This document shows, piece by piece, positions 1 through 5,883 of a stretch of 8,507 bases of DNA. A program made the translations under genes and the position numbers. The stretch's first letter is position 1. Every line of letters starts with the position of its first letter. Below the pieces are notes generated by a model, which was not told where the DNA came from, searched no databases, and was given only the letters and a program-made list of their open reading frames with translations. The stretch is taken from assembly GCA_023433985.1 (NCBI GenBank), contig JAEYTN010000301.1:1-8507 (forward strand), read 5' to 3'. The stretch comes from Pseudomonadota bacterium. GTDB lineage: Bacteria; Pseudomonadota; Alphaproteobacteria; Rhizobiales; Devosiaceae.

Positions 1-643
1 CGTCGAGCGCGCTCAGCTGCTCGTGCCGCGACAGGGCGAGCTCGGTCGCCGCCAGCGCGTCGCTCAGCTGGCGCGATTCGTGCGCCACCCGGTTGGTGTA
101 GGCGGCGATGAACACCGTGCCGCAAACGATCGAAACCCAGATGCCGATGACATAGACCCGGTCGAACACCAGCGTCTCGTCGGGCACCCAGGGCAGGTCG
201 AGGTGGAACACGCTCAGCAGCGAGGCCAGCATCACCGCCAGCGTCGCGAGGATGAAGGTCGAGCGCTGCGGCAGCGTCGTCGCCGACACCGAGACCGGCG
301 CGAGCAGCAGCAGCGAGAACGGGTTCTGCAAACCCCCGGTCAGCGCCAATAGCCCGCCCAGCTGGCAAAGGTCCCAGGCGAGCTGCAGCGTCGCCACGGC
401 GGCAGTCGGCCGGTAGCCCTCGCCCAGCCGGAAGGCCAGCCCCAGGTTGAGCAGCACCGACAGCGCAATCAGCATCAGGCATTGCGCGAGCGGCAGCGGG
501 AAGCCGAGGCCGAACTCGACGAACAGCACCCCGATGGTCTGTCCCACGATGGCGAGCCAGCGCAGGCCCATCAGCGTGGCAAGGCGCAGCGGCCGCCAGC
601 TACCGTTGACGATAGCGGGTCCGCTGATATCGACCGATGCCAT
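1..643 (-). CDS. regB: RegB/PrrB/ActS-family redox sensor histidine kinase, N-terminal part (cut by window start)
   Basis: The ATG is at 643-641 on the minus strand, with GAGGA six bases upstream, and 214 codons are visible before the window ends. The translation is a polytopic membrane domain with hydrophobic segments from about residue 22 to 182. It contains GGLQNPF at residues 103-109, which matches the GGxxNPF heptad known in RegB/PrrB/ActS as part of the ubiquinone-sensing site. The last visible residues (about 183-214, ending HEQLSALD) form the linker helix that in this family leads directly into the H-box, so the phospho-accepting histidine and ATPase domain lie just outside the window. 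The redox-active cysteine region cannot be judged here. Known role of the family: inner-membrane sensor that phosphorylates RegA/ActR to control respiration, carbon or nitrogen fixation, or acid tolerance. In Rhizobiales it is usually called actS. The family call is strong; the physiological output is unknown. Confidence 0.9.
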   Translation of the reverse strand, partial: MASVDISGPAIVNGSWRPLRLATLMGLRWLAIVGQTIGVLFVEFGLGFPLPLAQCLMLIALSVLLNLGLAFRLGEGYRPTAAVATLQLAWDLCQLGGLLALTGGLQNPFSLLLLAPVSVSATTLPQRSTFILATLAVMLASLLSVFHLDLPWVPDETLVFDRVYVIGIWVSIVCGTVFIAAYTNRVAHESRQLSDALAATELALSRHEQLSALD

Positions 644-707
644 GAAAAATCCTCGTTGACGCCGGATCGTAGATCGAATTCGCCCGGCTATTGGGAAGCC
701 TAGCACG

Positions 708-728
708 GCATTTCAAGGCCAGAAATGC
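708..728. promoter_or_regulatory. Inverted repeat in the divergent regB/DUF2852 intergene
   Basis: GCATTTC (708-714) and GAAATGC (722-728) form a perfect 7-base inverted repeat with a 7-base spacer. It sits between two divergent genes, 65 bases from the kinase start and 71 from the DUF2852 start. This arrangement suits a dimeric regulator acting on one or both promoters. It does not match the FNR-type box (TTGAT-N4-ATCAA). A chance repeat cannot be excluded. Confidence 0.3.
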
Positions 729-741
729 GTGATCGGCGCGC

Positions 742-770
742 TTGACCGCGTCCGCGCGTGGACCACATCC
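742..770 (+). promoter_or_regulatory. Candidate promoter of the DUF2852 gene
   Basis: TTGACC (742-747, preceded by C to give CTTGAC, the common alphaproteobacterial -35) is followed after 17 bases by ACATCC (765-770), a poor -10. The start codon is 28 bases downstream. The -35 is good and the -10 is weak, so this is tentative. Confidence 0.3.
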
Positions 771-798
771 GCACTGTTCGTGACTGGGAGAAAAGTCC

Positions 799-1260
799 AT
801 GCATACTGCGATCATCAAACCGCAATGGGGCCCTCTCACCATCGCCCTGATGGTGCTGGGCTTTGTCGTCTGGTGGCCGCTTGGCCTCGCCGTGCTCGCC
901 TACATCCTGTGGGGCGAGATGTTCGGGGGCTCGGCGGAAAAGGCCGAAAGCTTCGTCAACCGCACCCGCTCCTGGGCGGAAAACTGCGGTCCGAAGGGCC
1001 ACGGCTTTCAGGGTAACTTTCACCGCCACGGTGGCTTCCGCTCGCAGAGCGGCAACGCCGCCTTCGACGAGTACCGCGCCGAGCAGCTCCGCCGGCTCGA
1101 AGAGGAGCGCAAGCGCCTCGACGAGGAAGTGAACGCCTTCCACGAGTACATGCGGAACCTCCGCATGGCCCGTGACCGCGAGGAGTTCGACCGCTTCATG
1201 CGCGACAAGAACGGCAATCGCCCCAACTACGGCGATACCAATAACGGCCAGAACGTCTGA
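799..1260 (+). CDS. DUF2852 family membrane-anchored coiled-coil protein
   Basis: A 153-residue protein of unknown function. A short N-terminus with a basic residue (K7) is followed by one or two tightly packed hydrophobic segments (about residues 13-38, containing WWPLGLAVLAYILW). A Gly/His-rich linker follows (about 64-82). A highly charged helical stretch (about 86-136, rich in Glu, Arg and Lys) is likely a coiled coil, and the tail is polar and Asn-rich. The pattern of a hydrophobic WPLG helix, then GNAAFDEYR, then an E/R helix ending near EEFDRFM is that of the DUF2852 family as I remember it, known mostly from alphaproteobacteria with no assigned function. The start is supported by a purine-rich GGGAGA 9 bases upstream. 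The gene is monocistronic, with an intrinsic terminator 34 bases after its stop. It is divergent from the redox kinase, but nothing shows a shared role. Confidence 0.85.
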   Translation: MHTAIIKPQWGPLTIALMVLGFVVWWPLGLAVLAYILWGEMFGGSAEKAESFVNRTRSWAENCGPKGHGFQGNFHRHGGFRSQSGNAAFDEYRAEQLRRLEEERKRLDEEVNAFHEYMRNLRMARDREEFDRFMRDKNGNRPNYGDTNNGQNV

Positions 1261-1294
1261 CGTTCGAACCGCTACCGTCTCCCTCCTGACGACT

Positions 1295-1320
1295 GGCGCT
1301 CCCCTGGGAGCGCCTTTTTT
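1295..1320 (+). terminator. Intrinsic terminator after the DUF2852 gene
   Basis: GGCGCTCCC (1295-1303) pairs perfectly with GGGAGCGCC (1306-1314) around a minimal CT loop. In practice this is a 7-8 bp GC-rich stem with a 4-6 base loop. Six Ts (1315-1320) follow directly. This is a textbook rho-independent terminator in the DUF2852 orientation. Confidence 0.9.
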
Positions 1321-1346
1321 GTGGTTGTCCCCGAATCGGCGATGAT
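1319..1346 (+). promoter_or_regulatory. Candidate promoter giving a leaderless metallopeptidase mRNA
   Basis: TTGTGG (1319-1324) overlaps the end of the terminator T-tract. After 16 bases comes GATGAT (1341-1346, 4 of 6 matches to TATAAT). Only six Cs separate this -10 from the ATG at 1353, so transcription would begin at or next to the start codon. This fits the absence of a Shine-Dalgarno sequence. Inference from pattern only. Confidence 0.35.
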
Positions 1347-1352
1347 CCCCCC

Positions 1353-2099
1353 ATGAACTTCCTCTTCCCGCGCAAGGCGACCCCGATCCCGGCCAGCACC
1401 GAGCTCGTGCTCGACGGCAAGCCGGTGACGATCGCGGTGAAGCTCAGCGCCCGGGCCCGCTCCTACCGCCTCACCGTCCCGCATCACGGCGATCCGGTGC
1501 TGACCATCCCGAAGAACGGCCGCTGGCCGGAAGCGCAGGGCTTCCTCGAGCGCCACAAGGCGTGGCTCGCCGCCCGGGTGAAGCGCGCCGCGCCGCAGAC
1601 CGCCTTCGCCGACGGCGAGCTGCTTCCCCTGCGCGGCGTGCCGCATCGCATCCACGCCACCGGGCGGTTGCGCGGCCGGGTCGAAGTCTCGGAAATCGAC
1701 GGCGAGCTCAGCCTGCTCGTTCCCGGCGAGGCCGCCCATATCCCGCGCCGCCTCACCGAGTGGCTGAAGGCGGAGGCGCAGCGCGACCTCACAGAACGCT
1801 CGCAGGTGCACGCCCGCACGCTCGGGGTGGAGGTAAAGTCGGTGTCGATGCGCAGCCAGTCGACCCGCTGGGGCTCGTGCTCGTCGACGGGCAGCCTCAA
1901 CTACAACTGGCGACTTATCCTCGCACCCCCGCATGTGCTCGATTATGTGGCGGCGCACGAGGTCGCCCACCTCGTGCACATGAATCACTCGCCCGCGTTC
2001 TGGGCGGCAACGAAAAAGGCCCTGCCGGACATGGAGCGCGGCAAGGCCTGGCTTAAGGCCCACGGCAAGGTGCTCATGGGCTATGGATTGGCGGCCTGA
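1353..2099 (+). CDS. YgjP/M48-like zinc metallopeptidase (COG1451, DUF45 fold)
   Basis: A 248-residue soluble protein with no signal peptide or membrane segment. The C-terminal third carries the hallmarks of the YgjP-like metallopeptidase domain (PF01863). These are RWGSC at residues 172-176, the NYNWRLIL strand (183-190), the zinc site HEVAH at 202-206 (His202, catalytic Glu203, His206), and NHSPAFW (211-217), whose His212 is the likely third zinc ligand. The N-terminal half matches the family's beta-rich region, including an RxYRLTV strand (about 36-42). The length is normal for the family. Members are predicted cytosolic proteases related to SprT/WLM domains; I know of no firmly established substrate. 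The ATG at 1353 has no ribosome binding site and lies 32 bases after a terminator, so leaderless translation is plausible. No partner gene lies on this strand immediately downstream. Confidence 0.88.
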   Translation: MNFLFPRKATPIPASTELVLDGKPVTIAVKLSARARSYRLTVPHHGDPVLTIPKNGRWPEAQGFLERHKAWLAARVKRAAPQTAFADGELLPLRGVPHRIHATGRLRGRVEVSEIDGELSLLVPGEAAHIPRRLTEWLKAEAQRDLTERSQVHARTLGVEVKSVSMRSQSTRWGSCSSTGSLNYNWRLILAPPHVLDYVAAHEVAHLVHMNHSPAFWAATKKALPDMERGKAWLKAHGKVLMGYGLAA

Positions 2100-2170
2100 A
2101 AGGGCCGTTATCTGACGTTCATCTACATGAATATCGGCGCTTGTCGGGGGCGCCAGCCCGCCGGATCCGG

Positions 2171-2198
2171 GTTCAGAATGCGTTCAGGATCCGTTCAT
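2171..2198 (+). repeat. Three GTTCA(G/T) direct repeats at exact 11-base period (candidate response-regulator site)
   Basis: GTTCAG begins at 2171 and 2182, and GTTCAT begins at 2193, each copy exactly 11 bases after the last. About one helical turn between direct repeats is the layout bound in tandem by OmpR/PhoB-family response regulators (pho boxes also have an 11-base period). The motif lies in non-coding DNA, 71 bases after the metallopeptidase stop and 20 bases beyond the stop of the 30-codon minus-strand ORF. No plus-strand gene with a convincing start follows before 2621, so the target is unclear. Two GGATCC palindromes (2163-2168 and 2187-2192) overlap the array. Confidence 0.45.
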
Positions 2199-2218
2199 CA
2201 TCGTGGCTTCTCCGGCCG

Positions 2219-2311
2219 TCAGTTCGGGATGACGGGCATCCCCAGGCCGACGAACGCCACCACGCCGAGCGCGATGATCGCCACCGCGCTGGCCACAAGT
2301 CGCTTAGCCAT
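2219..2311 (-). CDS. 30-residue single-span membrane microprotein (small ORF B)
   Basis: The ATG at 2311-2309 opens a 30-codon frame ending in TGA. The peptide starts MAKRL, so two basic residues precede an uninterrupted hydrophobic stretch (residues 5-28, mainly Val, Ala, Ile, Leu and Gly), and it ends Pro-Asn. This is the composition of a one-pass inner-membrane peptide with its N-terminus inside. A strong ribosome site, GGAGG (2323-2319 on the minus strand), lies seven bases upstream, inside the end of small ORF A. The start overlaps the stop of ORF A within ATGGCTAA, the usual arrangement for translational coupling. I do not recognise a family. It is not KdpF-like in sequence, and it could be a regulatory or stress-related microprotein or a small toxin-like peptide. 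Being real is supported by the ribosome site, the overlap and the composition, not by homology. Confidence 0.55.
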   Translation of the reverse strand: MAKRLVASAVAIIALGVVAFVGLGMPVIPN

Positions 2312-2432
2312 TCATGTACCTCCGCTCCTGCCGCGGCCGGCGTTCGACCGGCTGCGCCATCAGCTTCCGTACCGACTTGAGGATGACCGCAGGCTGGATC
2401 CGACGGGCCAGGCTATTGAGATCGATCGTCAT
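2304..2432 (-). CDS. 42-residue basic small protein, upstream partner of the microprotein (small ORF A)
   Basis: The ATG at 2432-2430 has GAGGA four bases upstream and gives 42 codons ending in TAA. The peptide has an N-terminal helix-like part (residues 3-26, with DLNSLARRIQ and AVILKSVRKL) that would be amphipathic. The C-terminus is strongly basic (Arg at 31, 32, 34, 37, 38). Counting Arg/Lys against Asp/Glu gives a net charge near +7. The last eight bases (ATGGCTAA) overlap the start of small ORF B, and its 3' end contains ORF B's ribosome site. Translating A would therefore help translate B. An in-frame ATG 18 bases upstream (2450) would add six residues but has no ribosome site. No family is recognised. 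It might be a coupled small protein or a leader peptide whose translation sets the output of B. Confidence 0.5.
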   Translation of the reverse strand: MTIDLNSLARRIQPAVILKSVRKLMAQPVERRPRQERRYMNG

Positions 2433-2483
2433 TTCATCCTCGCTTTCCATCGCTGGGCACGCTCGCCCTGTGCGATGACGGGG

Positions 2484-2489
2484 ATATAG
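2484..2489 (-). promoter_or_regulatory. Candidate -10 element for the small-ORF pair
   Basis: Read on the minus strand this is CTATAT, a good alphaproteobacterial -10. It lies 51 bases before the ATG of small ORF A, so the implied leader is about 45 bases. No convincing -35 is found 16-18 bases upstream; the bases there read near TACCCG. The call is weak. Confidence 0.25.
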
Positions 2490-2530
2490 TCCCGGGGCCG
2501 CCAAACCGGGTAGACCGATGGTCCCGGATG

Positions 2531-2540
2531 ATTGCACAAT
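2531..2540. promoter_or_regulatory. ATTGYACAAT palindrome, upstream copy
   Basis: ATTGCACAAT has symmetric ATTG/CAAT arms, extended to GATTG...CAATC on both sides. It lies 80 bases before the AraC-type gene at 2621 and upstream of the minus-strand small ORFs. A near copy, ATTGTACAAT, begins exactly 120 bases later inside the regulator gene. The pair could be an operator for autoregulation. Confidence 0.35.
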
Positions 2541-2620
2541 CCTACAAAGCGTCGTGATGCACGGTGACTCCCGCGCGGGTGATGCTATGTATGAGCCACT
2601 GAAATCAGGGGTTTTGAGCC

Positions 2621-3520
2621 ATGTCGCGCCTAAACGAGTTGAAAGCAGCGATTGTACAATTCGCAGCCGAGGACGGGATTCAGGCAACGCCGGTCACCGG
2701 CCTCCACCTCATCCGGCTGTCGGAACCCTCCAACCCGGTTCCCGGCGTCGCCACCCCTGCCCTCTGCATCGTGGCGCAGGGCCGCAAGCGCGTGGTCGCC
2801 GGCGACCGGGTGCTCCACTACGACGCCGAGAACTTCCTCGTCATCACCGTCGACACCCCGACGGTCGGTCAAGTCGTTGAAGCGTCAGCTGAAAACCCAT
2901 ACCTCTGCATCAAGCTCGCCCTCGACCCGGCCGAGATCGCCGCGCTCCTCATCGATGTCGGCGGCCTCAATGCCGGGGCAGGCGACGCCGAGCCCAGCCT
3001 CGCCGTCAGCCGCGTCACCGACGAGCTGCTCGATCCGGCCATCCGCCTCGTCAACCTGCTCGGCCGCCCCGAGGACATTCCGGTCCTCGCCCCGATGATC
3101 CGGCGCGAGATCCTCTACCGCCTGCTGCAGTCCGACCAGGCCACCAAGCTGCAGCAGATCGCGGTGGCCGAGAGCCGCCTGCAGCAGGTCAACCGCGCCA
3201 TCGGCTGGATCAAGCGCAACTTCGACAAGGGCTTCGCCATCGAGACGCTGGCCACCGAAGCGCGCATGAGCACCTCGGCTTTGCACTTGCATTTCAAGGC
3301 CGTAACGGCGATGAGCCCGCTGCAGTACCAGAAGCAGATCCGCCTGCAGGAAGCCCGCCGCCTCATGTTCACCGAAGCCGTGGATGCCGCCACCGCCGGC
3401 CACCGGGTCGGCTATGACAGCCCGAGCCAGTTCAGCCGCGAATACGCCCGCCTGTTTGGCGCCCCGCCCCTGCGCGACGTCGCCCGCCTCAAGGCCGGCG
3501 AACTGACCTCGGCAGGCTGA
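2621..3520 (+). CDS. AraC-family transcriptional regulator, AraC_N type (YqhC-like)
   Basis: A 299-residue DNA-binding regulator. Residues about 25-175 fit the AraC_N domain (PF06719), with typical signatures ALCIVAQGRKRV (47-58), LVITVDTPTVGQV (73-85) and the REILYRLL helix (162-169). The C-terminal AraC/XylS DNA-binding domain spans about 190-295. Its first helix-turn-helix is near 207-228 and its second near 256-279 (HRVGYDSPSQFSREYARLFG), followed by the APPLRDV end typical of this subfamily. Length is normal. YqhC in E. coli responds to reactive aldehydes and activates the neighbouring reductases yqhD and dkgA. No reductase gene is visible here, so the target is open. The ribosome site is weak (AGGGG 9 bases before the ATG). 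A 10-base palindrome lies upstream (2531) and a second copy lies at codons 11-14 of the gene (2651). The gene is divergent from the small-ORF pair. Confidence 0.88.
   Translation: MSRLNELKAAIVQFAAEDGIQATPVTGLHLIRLSEPSNPVPGVATPALCIVAQGRKRVVAGDRVLHYDAENFLVITVDTPTVGQVVEASAENPYLCIKLALDPAEIAALLIDVGGLNAGAGDAEPSLAVSRVTDELLDPAIRLVNLLGRPEDIPVLAPMIRREILYRLLQSDQATKLQQIAVAESRLQQVNRAIGWIKRNFDKGFAIETLATEARMSTSALHLHFKAVTAMSPLQYQKQIRLQEARRLMFTEAVDAATAGHRVGYDSPSQFSREYARLFGAPPLRDVARLKAGELTSAG
2651..2660. promoter_or_regulatory. ATTGYACAAT palindrome, copy inside the regulator gene
   Basis: ATTGTACAAT is a perfect 10-base palindrome beginning 30 bases after the start codon of the YqhC-like gene. It differs at one base from the copy at 2531-2540, and the two are 120 bases apart start to start. 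One site upstream and one just inside the gene would suit repression by looping or a roadblock. That it is an operator is inference. Confidence 0.3.
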
Positions 3521-3596
3521 TGTGCTGCTCATGCAACACCCCTTAACCAGCCAGCTTAAGTCCACATAAACCGGCCACATTTACCTTCGATAGCCT

Positions 3597-3602
3597 GAGG
3601 GA
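3597..3602 (+). promoter_or_regulatory. Ribosome binding site for the GTG start of the penicillin-binding protein
   Basis: GAGGGA lies eight bases before the GTG at 3611. It is the only good Shine-Dalgarno among the candidate starts; the in-frame ATGs at 3662, 3719 and 3749 have none. It argues for the upstream start, while codon use between 3611 and about 3718 argues against it. Confidence 0.45.
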
Positions 3603-3610
3603 CCGCGCTG

Positions 3611-5881
3611 GTGGATGCCGGATTCTGGGCAGCTGCCGGTGAGCCGGTCGGACTGCCCGTGATGGCGTCCGACTTCGCGAGCAGGTCCCCGAGAAACGGG
3701 GCCGTTCGCGGGTATGCCATGCGCAAGAAGAATGCCGGGGCCCTGTTCATGGACTTTCAGATTTCGCCGGAAGATCGCGTCGGTGCGACGCCCAAGAAGG
3801 CGCGCGGCCGCTCCGCCCCGGTGAAGAAGGGCCGCGCCGGCGGCCGCATCGAGCCGGGCTTCGCGGCCTTCGACGACGTCAGCGTCGAGAGCGACTACGA
3901 CGAGCGCCCCTCCCGCGGCCGCAGCCCGAAGCGCGCCCCGAAGGGCAAGCAGCCGCGCCGCGGCCGTCGCGAACGCAAGCCGCTGACCTTCGGCCGCGTG
4001 GTCTGGAAGCTGATCAGCTGGCTTTTCATCCTGGGCATCTGGGGCGCCCTCGCCGCCGGTGCTGTGGTGGTCTATTTCGCCCTGCAGTTGCCCTCCGCCG
4101 ACAGCTGGAAGGTGCCGGAGCGCGCGGCCAATATCCGCATCGTCGCGGCCGACGGCCAGCTCATCTCCAACCGCGGCAAGACCGGCGGCGAAGCCGTGTC
4201 GCTGCGCGAGCTGCCCTACTACGTGCCCGCCGCCTTCATCGCCATCGAGGACCGGCGCTTCCGCGAGCATTTCGGCGTGGACGTCATCGGCCTCGCCTCG
4301 GTGGCGCTTGAAAGCGTCAGGGCCGGCGAAGTCACGCGCGGCGCATCGACCATCACCCAGCAGGTGGCCAAGAACCTGTTCCTCACCCCCGACCAGACGC
4401 TCGGCCGCAAGGTACAGGAAGCGCTGCTCGCCGTCTGGCTCGAGCAGACCTACAGCAAGGACGAGATCCTCGATCTCTACCTCAACCGCATGTATTTCGG
4501 GTACGAGAAGTACGGGATCGAGGCCGCCAGCCAGTTCTATTTCGGCAAGTCCGCCCGCAACCTGTCTCTGAGCGAAGCCGCCATCCTCGCGGGCTCCCTG
4601 CAGGCGCCTTCGCGGCTCAACCCCAAGGGCAACGCCGATGCCATCAAGGCGCGCCAGTCGCTGGTGCTCGCCGCCATGGCAAAGGAAGGCTACATCACGC
4701 CAGCCGAGTCGAAGGCCGCGGCCATCGACCCCGGCCAGACCGTCCGCACCAAGGTGGTGGGTGGCGAGTCCTACGTCGCGGACTGGGTCGAGAGCCTGAT
4801 GACCGCCTACCTGGGCGAGGTCAAAGAGGACGTGATCGTCCACACCACGATCAACTGGGACCTGCAGAAGGAAGCCGAGTTCGCCATCAAGGAAGCGGTG
4901 GCGGCCCACGGCGCTGACAGGGGCTTCAGCCAGGCCGCCATGGTGGCGATGGACGTCGACGGCTCCGTACGGGCCCTCGTCGGCGGCGTCGACTACCAGC
5001 AAAGCCAGTACAACCGCGCCGTCACCGCCCGCCGCCAGCCCGGCTCGGCCTTCAAGCCCTTCGTCTACCTCGCCGGCATGGAGAAGGGCTACACGCCCGA
5101 TACCATCGCCGAGGACGGTCCCATCAACATCAATGGCTGGGAGCCGAGGAACTCAGACGGCAAGTATGGCGGGCAGATGACCCTCCGCCAGGCCCTGGCG
5201 CTCTCCCGCAACACCGTCGCGGCGCTGCTCGCCAACGATGTCGGCCCCGACAAGGTGGTGGATGCGGCAACCCGCATGGGCATTTCCTCGCCGCTGCAGC
5301 CGGTGCCGTCGATCGCGCTGGGTACGCAGGAGGTTTCGCTGCTCGAGCTGACGGCGGCCTATGCGCCCTTCGCCAATGGCGGCATCGGGGTCATCGCCAA
5401 CGTCATCACCCGCATCGAGACGGCCGACGGCAAGCTGCTCTACAGCGCCGTCCCCGCCGGCCCGGGCCGGGTGATCGAGCCCAACGTCGTCGCCGAGATG
5501 AACGACATGCTGCATGCGGCGGTGGAGATCGGTACCGGCAAGCGGGCCCAGCTCAACGGCTGGCCCATGGCGGGCAAGACCGGTACCTCGCAGAAGGCGC
5601 GCGATGCCCTGTTCGTCGGCTATACCGCCCGCATGGTGGCCGGTGTCTGGCTCGGCAACGACGACGACAAGGGCACTAACCTTTCGGGAGGCAACGTGCC
5701 GGTGGAGGTCTGGAGCCAGTTCATGGCCAAGGCCCATGAAGGCATCCCCGTGGCGGAACTCCCGGGCGCCTTCACGCAGCCCGAGTTGCAGGATCCCAAC
5801 CTGCAGCCGATGGAGCAGCCCGCAGCCGAACGCCCGCGGCGTACGCTGGTCGACCTGCTCGGCGACATCTTCGGCGGCTGA
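3611..5881 (+). CDS. Bifunctional class A penicillin-binding protein, PBP1A family
   Basis: A 756-residue murein synthase from GTG 3611, or 710 from ATG 3749. Order of parts: a very basic cytoplasmic tail (about 60-123); one membrane anchor (about 129-160); the GT51 transglycosylase domain with catalytic Glu213 in EDRRFREHFGVD, then GASTITQQVAKN (244-255); then the periplasmic transpeptidase with SxxK at Ser479-Lys482, SRN at 532-534 and KTGT at 656-659. All motifs needed for both activities are intact. It polymerises lipid II and cross-links peptide stems. There is no long C-terminal extension, and I see no room for the large insert of E. coli PBP1a. The start is ambiguous: GTG 3611 has a ribosome site, yet codons before 3719 include rare GGA, AGA and AGG. 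Starts at 3719 (MRKKNAG) or 3749 (MDFQISPEDR) look more gene-like. It ends two bases from the convergent AraC-type gene. Confidence 0.93.
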   Translation: MDAGFWAAAGEPVGLPVMASDFASRSPRNGAVRGYAMRKKNAGALFMDFQISPEDRVGATPKKARGRSAPVKKGRAGGRIEPGFAAFDDVSVESDYDERPSRGRSPKRAPKGKQPRRGRRERKPLTFGRVVWKLISWLFILGIWGALAAGAVVVYFALQLPSADSWKVPERAANIRIVAADGQLISNRGKTGGEAVSLRELPYYVPAAFIAIEDRRFREHFGVDVIGLASVALESVRAGEVTRGASTITQQVAKNLFLTPDQTLGRKVQEALLAVWLEQTYSKDEILDLYLNRMYFGYEKYGIEAASQFYFGKSARNLSLSEAAILAGSLQAPSRLNPKGNADAIKARQSLVLAAMAKEGYITPAESKAAAIDPGQTVRTKVVGGESYVADWVESLMTAYLGEVKEDVIVHTTINWDLQKEAEFAIKEAVAAHGADRGFSQAAMVAMDVDGSVRALVGGVDYQQSQYNRAVTARRQPGSAFKPFVYLAGMEKGYTPDTIAEDGPININGWEPRNSDGKYGGQMTLRQALALSRNTVAALLANDVGPDKVVDAATRMGISSPLQPVPSIALGTQEVSLLELTAAYAPFANGGIGVIANVITRIETADGKLLYSAVPAGPGRVIEPNVVAEMNDMLHAAVEIGTGKRAQLNGWPMAGKTGTSQKARDALFVGYTARMVAGVWLGNDDDKGTNLSGGNVPVEVWSQFMAKAHEGIPVAELPGAFTQPELQDPNLQPMEQPAAERPRRTLVDLLGDIFGG

Positions 5882-5883
5882 TC

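Noticed and set aside
1..352. Plus-strand 109-codon frame (23-352) at the left edge.
   Set aside because: It lies opposite the RegB/ActS kinase frame, which carries the GGxxNPF motif. The plus frame is Arg/His/Gln rich antisense shadow.
1272..2063. Minus-strand 263-codon frame opposite the metallopeptidase gene.
   Set aside because: It is antisense shadow of a gene with an intact HEVAH zinc motif, and it would run through the terminator hairpin region.
2136..2154. GGCGC/GCGCC hairpin after the metallopeptidase gene, as a terminator.
   Set aside because: The stem is only five pairs with a nine-base loop and no T-tract. No convincing intrinsic terminator is seen there.
2127..2489. Plus-strand 120-codon frame through the intergene.
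   Set aside because: There is no ribosome site, no domain and mixed codon use. It runs antisense to the two small ORFs, which have better signals.
2304..2687. Longer version (127 codons) of small ORF A starting at 2687.
   Set aside because: It would overlap the start of the YqhC-like gene and read through its promoter region. The part upstream of 2450 has no coding character, and GAGGA supports the internal ATG at 2432.
3543..3559. TTAA...TTAA pair before the penicillin-binding protein gene, as a CtrA site.
   Set aside because: The spacer is nine bases instead of the seven required by the CtrA consensus TTAA-N7-TTAA.
3581..5002. Long open minus-strand frame of 473 codons opposite the penicillin-binding protein gene.
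   Set aside because: It mirrors a gene with intact catalytic motifs. Its composition (His, Gly, Ala, Asp, Val rich) is that of antisense GC-rich DNA, with no domain and no ribosome site.
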